Of a DNA stretch of 29,044 bases, positions 23,093 through 29,044 are shown in pieces. This DNA comes from Gemmatimonadota bacterium (GTDB lineage: Bacteria; Gemmatimonadota; Gemmatimonadetes; Gemmatimonadales; GWC2-71-9). The stretch is from contig JANYAG010000047.1 of assembly GCA_025361465.1 (NCBI GenBank), positions 1 to 29,044 of the forward strand, read 5' to 3'. Below the pieces are notes generated by a model. The model was not told the DNA's origin. It did no database searches and worked only from the letters and a program-made list of their open reading frames with translations. Numbering within the stretch: the stretch's first letter is position 1; each line of letters opens with the position of its first letter. Made by a program: the position numbers and the translations under genes.

Positions 23093-24295
23093 TCAGAGTT
23101 CTCCCTTGGCGCGGGCTTCGGCCCGCATGGCCAGCAGTTCAGGAATGGCGCCGACGTGCGCAAACGCCTTCGACTCCTCCCCCGTCCAGAGCCGGTTCTC
23201 CTCGCCGTAGGTCGCCACGGCGCGATCCATCATCGAATACGGTGAGCTGGCGCCGGTCACCTGAAAGCGCCCCGGGGCGAGGTGAATGCGCGTCTCACCG
23301 GTCACCTTCCGCTGCGACGAGGTGATCATTGCCTCGATGTCGCGCAGCGCCGGATCGAAGTAGTGGCCCTCATGCAGCCGGTCGCCGTAGAACCGCCCGA
23401 GCTGGTCCTTCCAGAAGCTCTGCCACTTGGTGAGCACCAGCTTTTCGAGCTCGCGATGCGCGCTGATCAGCATCAGCGCACTGCCCGCCTCGAAGCCGAT
23501 CCGTCCCTTGATTCCGAGCGCCGTCTCGCCGACGTGAATGCCATGGCCGATGCCGTAGCGCGCGGCCTGCTCGGTCAGCGCATCGACAATCTCGTGGTGC
23601 ACCAGGGCGATGCCATCGAGCGCCGTGGGTATTCCTTCGCGCCAGCTGATGATCGCGTCGACCGCCACCGGTGCGCTGGACGGCGGATCGAGCAGCTCGG
23701 GTGGCGGCGGCGCCCAGGTATCGTGGGTCCAGCCGCCACCCCAGGTGGTGCCCCAGAGACCCCGATTGATCGAGAACGCGCCCGACTTGGGCGGCACCGG
23801 CAGGCCGCGCGCCACGAGATAGGCAATCGACTGCTCGCGCGAGAGCGACTCCTCGCGAATCGGCGTCACGACATCGAGGTCCGGAGCGAGCACCCGGAAC
23901 GCGATGTCGAAGCGGACCTGGTCATTGCCGGCGCCGGTCGACCCGTGTGCCACCGCGACCGCACCGATCTGGCGGGCCACCTCGATGACGGAAATCGCCT
24001 GCTGGGTCCGCTCGGCGGCCACGGAGAGCGGGTAGACCTCACCCCGCAGGACATTGGCCTGGATCAGGTAGCGGACGAATCGGTCGAATACGTGCTCGCG
24101 GGCATCGACCTCATGGTGTTCTACGGAGCCGACCGCCCTGGCTTGCTCGCGGATGGCGGCACGCTGGCTTGCCGTGGCCCCGCCGGTGTTGACGAAGACG
24201 GTTGCGACCGCGAACCCTCGCTCGGCCAGCCGGGGGACGCAGTAGGAGGTGTCGAGGCCGCCGGAGAAGGCGAGCGCCAGAATCGGTTTCTGCAT
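23093..24295 (-). CDS. argG: Argininosuccinate synthase
   Basis: This 400-residue enzyme joins citrulline and aspartate with ATP. The PP-loop is SGGLDTS (11-17). 'HGSTGAGNDQVRFDIAF' (binding of citrulline and aspartate) and 'YSMMDRAV' near the C-terminus are conserved. The insert 'GLWGTTWGGGWTHDTW' and the 'VFVNTGG' segment resemble the Bacteroidetes branch of ArgG. The true start is the ATG at 24295 (MQKPILALAFSGG); the 66 residues further upstream in frame would cross the operator and have no similarity. This is the first gene of the nine-gene operon. There is no Shine-Dalgarno before the ATG and a -10-like element lies close, so the mRNA may be leaderless. The next gene begins 1 nt after its stop. 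Confidence 0.95.
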   Translation of the reverse strand: MQKPILALAFSGGLDTSYCVPRLAERGFAVATVFVNTGGATASQRAAIREQARAVGSVEHHEVDAREHVFDRFVRYLIQANVLRGEVYPLSVAAERTQQAISVIEVARQIGAVAVAHGSTGAGNDQVRFDIAFRVLAPDLDVVTPIREESLSREQSIAYLVARGLPVPPKSGAFSINRGLWGTTWGGGWTHDTWAPPPPELLDPPSSAPVAVDAIISWREGIPTALDGIALVHHEIVDALTEQAARYGIGHGIHVGETALGIKGRIGFEAGSALMLISAHRELEKLVLTKWQSFWKDQLGRFYGDRLHEGHYFDPALRDIEAMITSSQRKVTGETRIHLAPGRFQVTGASSPYSMMDRAVATYGEENRLWTGEESKAFAHVGAIPELLAMRAEARAKGEL

Positions 24296-24311
24296 ATTGC
24301 ATGAATATGCA
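24291..24311. promoter_or_regulatory. Candidate ArgR operator (ARG box) over the argG start codon
   Basis: Perfect inverted repeat TGCATATT / AATATGCA with a 5-nt spacer. It includes the argG ATG and the presumed -10. AT-rich TGAAT/ATTCA-like half sites fit ArgR boxes (E. coli consensus TGAAT-w4-ATTCA). A second, weaker match GCAATAT...TGCATT lies at 24423-24439. Binding by the operon's own ArgR is inference. Confidence 0.6.
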
Positions 24312-24331
24312 GTCACAAGGCGCCCACGCAA
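24302..24331 (-). promoter_or_regulatory. Candidate leaderless promoter of the arginine operon
   Basis: On the minus strand TTGCGT (24326-24331) and TATTCA (24302-24307) are 18 nt apart, and TATTCA is six bases before the argG ATG, exactly the geometry of the mntR start (TATTCT, six bases, ATG). An alternative reading is CATATT with a 16-nt spacer. The -35 is weak. Confidence 0.4.
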
Positions 24332-24387
24332 GGGTGAGCGAGGTCCTCGGCCCCCACGCGAGAACCCAGCACGGCATGGCGCGGCGA

Positions 24388-24418
24388 TTGACAGTGGGTA
24401 CTTCCTCCGGCCGATAAC
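24388..24418 (+). promoter_or_regulatory. Weak candidate promoter of the OmpA-family gene
   Basis: TTGACA at 24388-24393 has GATAAC 19 nt downstream (24413-24418), a long spacer. TTGACC at 24516-24521 has no clear -10. The leader before the ATG at 24557 would be long (about 130 nt) and ends in a good AGGAGG. Low confidence. Confidence 0.25.
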
Positions 24419-24556
24419 GCAGGCAATATCGCTTGCATTCCTGGAGACTTGGTGTTTCATTAGGCTTCGGTTAGTTGGTTGTCTGGTCAGCACTTACGGC
24501 TCCAGAACTGACGGGTTGACCGCCGGGATCGGGCCGGCAAATTTCAGGAGGAAACG

Positions 24557-25807
24557 ATGGGCAAGACGAGATTGGCAGTGATGGGTTTGCTGGTGCTGGC
24601 GATGCCGGCAGCGGCTCAGGACAAGGGCACCTTTGAAATCGGCGGGTTCGGGAAGGTCACCAAGTTCCCGTCGGCCTACGTCGATAACCTCCAGGCTGGA
24701 GATCGTTTCGGCGGCGGCGGACGAATCGGTTATTTCGTGGCGAAGAACTGGGCGATCGAGGCCGACGCTTCAGGCAACGAAATGGACCTCATTTCGAATC
24801 AACCCGCGTTTCCAAAGTCGATCATAAATCAGTTTGCGACAGATTATTACGTGCCGGGCCATCTTGGCGTTGTCTACAACGCTCCGGTGGCAACGAAGGT
24901 GCGTTGGATGGTGGGCGCCGGCGGGAGCTACCACAGCCTCGCCGATGGTATCGAGAAGACTGGAGTTGGTTTCGGCGCCATGACCGGCCTTCGATTGATG
25001 GTTTCGAAGCACGTCAACCTGCGGCTTGATGCGACCGGCGACATCATGCCCAGCGGCTACGGGGACAAGACCAATACCTACCTCGCCGCGCGGGCCGGTG
25101 GCTCCCTCATGTTCGGCGGCAAGGGCTGCGACCACTCGAAGGACATGATCGGCATTCGTCCGACCACGGCAACGATCACTCCGGGTAGCACGCAGAGCTT
25201 CACGTCCGAAGCGACCTACTGCGGCAAGCCTGACGCGGTGAGCTACACGCTCAGCGGTCCCGGCACCATCGATGCGACGAGCGGTCGCTACACTGCCGCC
25301 GGCGCAGGCACCGCAACGGTGACGGCACACAGCCTCAAGGGCAAGTTGATGTCGTCGGCGACGGTCACGGTTCGCACACCGCCACCGCCGCCGCCCCCAC
25401 CGGCACCGGCACCAGCACCGGCTCCGCGTCCGGCTCCGCCGCCGCCGGCCCCTGCTCCGCCGCCGAGGTACAACTTCGAGCTGAACATCGTGCACTTCCG
25501 CTTTGATCACGCCGACCTGACCCAGGGGGGGATCGACTCGGTCAAGGCAGTGGCTGCCACGCTGAAGGCGCACCCTGAGGTGAACGTCGACGTCACCGGT
25601 CACACCGACTGGGTCGGCACCAACGCCTACAACATGAAGCTGTCGCAGGCGCGTGGCGAGGCGGTTCGCAAGCTGCTGGTGGCAGAAGGCGTTGCCGATG
25701 GCCGGATCTCGGTCAAGTGGCGTGGCGAGGAAGAGCCCGTCATGGACAACAAGACGGTGGCAGGCCGCGCGGCGAATCGCCGGACGGAGATCAAGCAGAA
25801 CAACTGA
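24557..25807 (+). CDS. OmpA-family outer-membrane protein with inserted Ig-like domain
   Basis: The 416-residue protein starts after AGGAGG and has a signal peptide (residues 1-21, cleaved after AAA). Residues about 22-190 form a beta-barrel (FEIGGFGKVTKFP; GRIGYFVAKNWAIEADASG; AARAGGSLMFGG). Residues 195-272 are a BIG2-like Ig domain ('IRPTTATITPGSTQSFTSEATYC...VSYTLSGPGTIDATSGRYTAAGAGTATVTA'), with two Cys that could pair. A Pro/Ala linker spans about 275-305. The C-terminal domain binds peptidoglycan: 'VHFRFDHADLT', 'VTGHTDWVGT', 'LSQARGEAVRKLL', 'AANRRTEI', with the conserved Asp and Arg. It should tie the outer membrane to the cell wall. It stands alone, with a terminator after it. Confidence 0.9.
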   Translation: MGKTRLAVMGLLVLAMPAAAQDKGTFEIGGFGKVTKFPSAYVDNLQAGDRFGGGGRIGYFVAKNWAIEADASGNEMDLISNQPAFPKSIINQFATDYYVPGHLGVVYNAPVATKVRWMVGAGGSYHSLADGIEKTGVGFGAMTGLRLMVSKHVNLRLDATGDIMPSGYGDKTNTYLAARAGGSLMFGGKGCDHSKDMIGIRPTTATITPGSTQSFTSEATYCGKPDAVSYTLSGPGTIDATSGRYTAAGAGTATVTAHSLKGKLMSSATVTVRTPPPPPPPPAPAPAPAPRPAPPPPAPAPPPRYNFELNIVHFRFDHADLTQGGIDSVKAVAATLKAHPEVNVDVTGHTDWVGTNAYNMKLSQARGEAVRKLLVAEGVADGRISVKWRGEEEPVMDNKTVAGRAANRRTEIKQNN

Positions 25808-25835
25808 CGACGGAGTGGCTGGTCGTTAGACGGTG

Positions 25836-25870
25836 AAGGGTGGCGATCCCGGATTGGGGCGCCACCCTTT
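25836..25870 (+). terminator. Intrinsic terminator after the OmpA-family gene
   Basis: A perfect 10-bp stem AAGGGTGGCG / CGCCACCCTT with a 14-nt loop starts 29 nt after the stop at 25807 and is followed by TGTCGTTCT. The sequence fits a high-GC Rho-independent terminator on plus. Confidence 0.8.
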
Positions 25871-25899
25871 GTCGTTCTACTGGAGGGGTGGCCTTCCCC

Positions 25900-25941
25900 A
25901 TCACCCATCACCCTTCACCAATCACCCATCACCCATCACCC
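25900..25941. repeat. Heptanucleotide tandem repeat ATCACCC
   Basis: Six adjacent 7-base units: five ATCACCC and one variant TTCACCA in third position. It sits between the OmpA terminator and the stop codon of the AI-2E-type gene. On the minus strand the unit is TGATGGG-like, carrying a TGA in each unit. Since 7 is not a multiple of 3, TGA falls in all three frames. Confidence 0.9.
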
Positions 25942-25942
25942 A

Positions 25943-26944
25943 TCATGAGGGCTCCGTCAGGTACTCCTTCTGGTACATCCGCACCAGCTCGAAGAAGTAG
26001 GACAGCGCCAACGGCCCGATGAACAGGCCGACGATGCCGAGGTAGCCCACACCGGCAAGCGCCCCGACCAGCGTGATCAGCGGATGCACCTGGGCATAGC
26101 GCCGCGAGATGTAGGGCCGGATGAAGTTGTCGATATTCCCGACGACCACGACGCCCCACACCAGCATCGCGATCCCCCAGGGAACCTCGCCGGTAAACAT
26201 GAGCACCAGGGCGGCCGGGCCAAACACCATCCCGCCACCAACCACCGGCAGAATCGCCAGCACCACCGTCACCGCGCCCCAGAAGACCGCATCGTTCAAC
26301 CCGGTCACGACGAAGGCGAGGCCAACCAGGACGCCCTGAATGACGGCCGAGAGTCCACTGCCAAGTACCGTCGATCTGGTGACATCGCCGAAGCGCTGGT
26401 GCAGGTACTCGACGTTCTCGTCCGAAAACGGAATGAAGGGACGGAGCACGCGCCACGCCGCCGCCGGATCCATCAGGATGTAGTACAACCCGAAGAGGGT
26501 CAGCACCAGGTTGAGCGTGAGGCGGGCCGCCGTACTCACCAGGGACACCGCACCGCCGCCGAGCATGCCGATCAATTTCGAGCTCGCCTCCCTGAGTTGG
26601 GGACCGATGGCGAAGGAACCGAAGTGCAGGGCGTCGAGCTTCTGGAGCATCGGCGACCCGATGATCGCATTCGCGGCATCCTGAGCCTGGCCGACCAGCA
26701 GTGATACCATCCAGATCAGCGGCAGGACGATGGTTACCACCGCCGCCAGGATGACGATGCTGCTGGCCAAGGCCCGACTCTTCACTTTCGGCACCAGCCA
26801 GGCATGCAGCGGCCCGAAGAGGACATACAGCAGCGGCGCAGCGAGCAGCCCCGAGGCATATGGCGCCACGGCGATGAGGAGGATGACCCCGAGGATCGCG
26901 ACCAGCCAGGCGGCACGCTGATGGGTGGTGTCAAAGACCGACAT
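25943..26944 (-). CDS. AI-2E family transporter (PF01594-type membrane protein)
   Basis: This 333-residue protein has about 8 hydrophobic segments, beginning 'AAWLVAILGVILLIAVAPY'. The C-terminal half has the family pattern: 'VLGSGLSAVIQGVLVGLAFVVTGL', 'FWGAVTVVLAILPVVGGGMV', 'VGNIDNFIRPYI', 'HPLITLVGALAGVGYLGIVGLFIGPL'. Families of this type include TqsA, PerM and Na+/H+ antiporters, and the substrate is uncertain. The ATG at 26944 (MSVFDTT) has GGGGG before it; the upstream in-frame 40 residues are not membrane-like. It lies 19 nt behind the tesA-like gene and is likely co-transcribed. Its stop directly joins the heptamer repeat. Confidence 0.87.
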   Translation of the reverse strand: MSVFDTTHQRAAWLVAILGVILLIAVAPYASGLLAAPLLYVLFGPLHAWLVPKVKSRALASSIVILAAVVTIVLPLIWMVSLLVGQAQDAANAIIGSPMLQKLDALHFGSFAIGPQLREASSKLIGMLGGGAVSLVSTAARLTLNLVLTLFGLYYILMDPAAAWRVLRPFIPFSDENVEYLHQRFGDVTRSTVLGSGLSAVIQGVLVGLAFVVTGLNDAVFWGAVTVVLAILPVVGGGMVFGPAALVLMFTGEVPWGIAMLVWGVVVVGNIDNFIRPYISRRYAQVHPLITLVGALAGVGYLGIVGLFIGPLALSYFFELVRMYQKEYLTEPS

Positions 26945-26963
26945 GGAACCCCCTGAACCAGTG

Positions 26964-27683
26964 CTAGTGCGGCGACCGCGCGAGCGAATCGAGGATCGGC
27001 TTGAGTGCTTCCCAGACGTTTGCGGCGACCCGGGCGGAGCCGGCCGCATTCGGATGCACGCCATCGCCCTGATTCAACGTGTCGACCCCCGCCACTCCTG
27101 CAAGCAGGAACGGGAGATATGCCGTGCGGTGCGCGCGCGCAATGGCGGGGAAGATCGCCCGGAAACGCTCGGCGTAGTTCCGCCCGAGGTTTGGCAGCGC
27201 CTCCATCCCGGCAATCACGATGACGGACCGCGGCGACACCGCTTCGACGCGGCGGACGATGGCTTCCAGGTTCGCCTGCACCGAATCCGGCGGCTGCCCA
27301 CGCAAGCCATCATTCGCGCCCGTTTCGATCATGACCAGGCTCGGCTTCTCCTCCTGCGCCAGCAGCCAGTCCATCCGTCGGAGCGCGCCCGCCGAGCTTT
27401 CGCCGCTGACACCCGCGTTGATGACGCGAAACGGCAGGCCGACCGCATCGATGCGTTGCTGGACCAGGGACACCCAGTTCACCGACGGGTCGAGTCCCAA
27501 ACCCGCCGTGATGGACGTGCCGACAAACAGCAGGGTCCGGCGTGAAATTCCGCTATCCTTCGTCGCAGGTATCGCCTGCGCCACGGGGCTTGGCGGCGCC
27601 GTGCGGTTGTCGCCGGAACGGCAACTGCCGAGTGCCACTGATAGCAGGAAGGCCACGCACCCTGGTCGCACCACAACTCGCAC
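26964..27683 (-). CDS. SGNH/GDSL esterase lipoprotein (TesA-like)
   Basis: This 239-residue protein starts at GTG 27683 (MRVVVRPG), preceded by GGAGG at 9 nt; an ATG at 27713 is the alternative and would add ten residues. 'VAFLLSVALGSC' is a signal peptide with a lipobox (L-G-S-C), so it is probably an anchored lipoprotein. Block I reads 'FVGTSITAG' with the nucleophile Ser but Thr instead of the Asp of GDS. Block II is 'NAGVSGESSAGAL', block III 'ETGANDGLRG' (Asn) and block V 'DGVHPNAAG' (Asp and His). TesA/arylesterases hydrolyse acyl thioesters or esters and lysophospholipids. Divergent placement next to a ybbA-like ABC gene repeats the arrangement in E. coli. Confidence 0.85.
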   Translation of the reverse strand: MRVVVRPGCVAFLLSVALGSCRSGDNRTAPPSPVAQAIPATKDSGISRRTLLFVGTSITAGLGLDPSVNWVSLVQQRIDAVGLPFRVINAGVSGESSAGALRRMDWLLAQEEKPSLVMIETGANDGLRGQPPDSVQANLEAIVRRVEAVSPRSVIVIAGMEALPNLGRNYAERFRAIFPAIARAHRTAYLPFLLAGVAGVDTLNQGDGVHPNAAGSARVAANVWEALKPILDSLARSPH

Positions 27684-27711
27684 CCGACCGCGCCTCCGGG
27701 CCGGAGCCCGC

Positions 27712-28383
27712 ATGTTGTCCTGTCATGCCCTCCACCACGAGTACCTCTCGGGCGGCCGCCGCCTGACCGTCCTCAAGGATATCACGTTCGCGCTCGATGC
27801 CGGCGGATTTCTGGCGATCGTCGGGCCGTCCGGCAGCGGCAAGACCACCCTCCTCGGCCTCCTTGCCGGCCTTGATCGGCCGACCAGCGGAAGGGTGGTG
27901 CTCGATGGGGTCGATCTTGCCGGGCTCGGTGAGGACGCCCGGGCCCGGCTTCGGCGCGAACGGGTCGGGTTCGTCTTTCAATCCTTCCAGCTCATCCCCA
28001 CCCTGACGGCACGCGAGAATGTCCAGGTTCCCCTCGAGCTGGCCGGCGCCGACGACGCCGCTGTTCGCGCCGATGCCCTGCTCGCGCGGGTCGGCCTTGG
28101 CGAACGGGAACATCACTATCCCGCCCAGCTCTCCGGGGGCGAGCAACAGCGGGTGGCGGTGGCGCGCGCTTTCTCCACGCGACCGAGGATCCTCTTCGCC
28201 GATGAACCGACCGGCAACCTCGACGCCGCCAACGGAGCAACCATCATCGAGCTGATGACCGCGCTCAACACCGAGTTCAATACCACGCTCGTGCTGGTGA
28301 CCCACGATCCCGAGTTGGCCGCGTTGTCGCATCGGATCATCCGGCTCGCCGACGGGGCGATCGTCTCGGACTCGGCCGCGTGA
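27712..28383 (+). CDS. ybbA: ABC transporter ATP-binding protein (YbbA/LolD-like)
   Basis: The 223-residue ATPase has Walker A 'GPSGSGKTT' (37-45), Q-loop 'GFVFQSFQLIPTLT', signature 'LSGGEQQRVAVARA', Walker B 'RILFADEPTGNLD' and the H-loop 'VLVTHDPEL'. 'FQ-x-F-x-LIPTLTARENV' and 'DEPTGNLD' are typical of the MacB/LolD/YbbA group that works with FtsX-type permeases. The ATG at 27712 has GGAG at 5 nt. The next gene starts in the GTGA overlap with its stop. Together with the divergent TesA-like lipoprotein this is a YbbAP-like unit. The function of YbbAP is not firmly known; extraction of membrane substrates is the general idea for the class. Confidence 0.9.
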   Translation: MLSCHALHHEYLSGGRRLTVLKDITFALDAGGFLAIVGPSGSGKTTLLGLLAGLDRPTSGRVVLDGVDLAGLGEDARARLRRERVGFVFQSFQLIPTLTARENVQVPLELAGADDAAVRADALLARVGLGEREHHYPAQLSGGEQQRVAVARAFSTRPRILFADEPTGNLDAANGATIIELMTALNTEFNTTLVLVTHDPELAALSHRIIRLADGAIVSDSAA

Positions 28384-29044
28384 CCTCCTGGGGCTTCGTA
28401 GTGCGCCTTGCCTGGCGCGAGGCGAACGCCGCGCGCCGACGCCTCGCCCTCCTGACCGCCTCGGTGATGGCGGGGGTCGGCGCGCTGGTAGCCATCAACT
28501 CCTTCACCGACAACATGACGGTCTCGGTGGCGGAACAGGCGCAGGCGCTCCTCGGCGCTGACCTGTCGCTCTCGAGTCGCCGGCCGGTGACGGACATCGC
28601 CCCCGCCAGGCTGCTGCTCGATTCGCTGCGCACGCTGGGCGGCCGTGCGTTCCGCGTCGCCAGCGGGGCCGACCTTGGCGCCATGGCCTATGCGCCGCAC
28701 GGCGGCGGCACGCGCCTCGTCCAACTCAACACCGTCGATCCTGGCTGGCCGTTCTATGGCAGTGTCACCACCGAGCCCGCCGGTATCTGGCCGAAGCTGC
28801 AGCAAGGTGGCGTGATCGTCGATCCGTCACTCCTCACGGCAATCGATGCCAGGATTGGCGACACCATCGCCCTCGGCGAAGGACGATTCCCGGTCCTCGG
28901 CACCCTCACCAACGTTCCCGGTGACATCGGCCTGCAGTCGGTGTTCGGGGCCCGCGTCTTCATCGCGACCACGGCGCTAGCGTCCACCCAGCTGACCGGC
29001 TTCGGGGCACGCATCGGGTGGACCACCTACGTCAAGCTTCCGGC
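28380..29044 (+). CDS. FtsX-like ABC permease (YbbP-like), 3' end cut by window
   Basis: The frame opens at GTG 28380 (GTGA overlap with ybbA) and runs to the window edge (221 codons) without stop. It begins 'VTSWGFVVRLAWREANAARRRLALLTASVMAGVGALVAINSFTDNM', a basic cytoplasmic part and first membrane helix. A periplasmic domain follows ('LLGADLSLSSRRPV', 'GVIVDPSLLTAIDARIGDTIALGEGRFPVLGTLTNVPGD', 'GARVFIATTALA'), which is typical of the MacB_PCD domain in YbbP/FtsX permeases. The later membrane helices lie outside the window. It is the membrane partner of the preceding ATPase. Confidence 0.88.
   Translation, partial: MTSWGFVVRLAWREANAARRRLALLTASVMAGVGALVAINSFTDNMTVSVAEQAQALLGADLSLSSRRPVTDIAPARLLLDSLRTLGGRAFRVASGADLGAMAYAPHGGGTRLVQLNTVDPGWPFYGSVTTEPAGIWPKLQQGGVIVDPSLLTAIDARIGDTIALGEGRFPVLGTLTNVPGDIGLQSVFGARVFIATTALASTQLTGFGARIGWTTYVKLP

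Noticed and set aside
22090..23325. Plus-strand 411-codon open frame across the orphan P-loop gene
   Set aside because: It is antisense to a gene with a Walker A motif and tight operon junctions, and has no coherent protein features.
25900..25941. Short repeats considered as a CRISPR array
   Set aside because: Units are 7 bases and directly adjacent without spacers, so it is a microsatellite-like tandem repeat; no cas genes are present.

Overview
The window is about 29 kb of very GC-rich, densely packed chromosome. Many adjacent genes overlap by the ATGA type or abut. The best guess is a member of Gemmatimonadota or a related high-GC FCB-group bacterium. The basis is inference: a Bacteroidetes-style N-acylated arginine pathway, a DUF4384-type surface protein, an OmpA-family protein, a stand-alone RsbRD-type sensor domain and several lipoprotein or secreted proteins, all in a high-GC Gram-negative setting. 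No rRNA, tRNA, CRISPR array, insertion sequence or phage gene was seen.

Left part (1-9064). An edge-truncated DUF4384 protein and a SnoaL-like protein lie on the minus strand, followed by a DinB-family protein on plus. Then comes a long minus-strand run: LD-carboxypeptidase, alpha/beta hydrolase, FmdB zinc ribbon, Nudix hydrolase, then the manganese unit mntR-mntH and an outer-membrane barrel protein. mntR has its own promoter and a dyad over its start codon. Divergent to the carboxypeptidase, an RsbRD_N-domain protein and a secreted protein of unknown function lie on plus, closed by a strong terminator hairpin.

Middle part (9206-14981). A two-gene DNA-modification module lies on plus: a large Eco57I/PglX-type adenine methyltransferase with its own target-recognition region, followed with no gap by a SNF2-type helicase. 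A HAD phosphatase starts 4 nt after the helicase. No nuclease is visible. This is the best candidate for an uncharacterised defence or epigenetic system.

Arginine operon (15004-24295, minus). Nine genes overlap or abut: argG, an orphan P-loop protein, argC, argD, argF', argB, argE, argH, argR. The transcarbamylase is of the N-acylornithine type. At the position that decides acetyl versus succinyl specificity it has Val92 instead of Glu, which predicts an N-succinyl route. No glutamate N-acyltransferase of known type is in the operon, so the orphan P-loop protein is a candidate for that or another missing step. An inverted repeat at the argG start is a candidate ArgR operator.

Right part (24557-29044). 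An OmpA-family protein with an inserted Ig-like domain is followed by a terminator and a heptanucleotide tandem repeat. An AI-2E-type transporter and a TesA-type esterase lipoprotein follow on minus, divergent from a ybbA/ybbP-like ABC exporter that runs off the window. This keeps the tesA/ybbAP arrangement known from E. coli.
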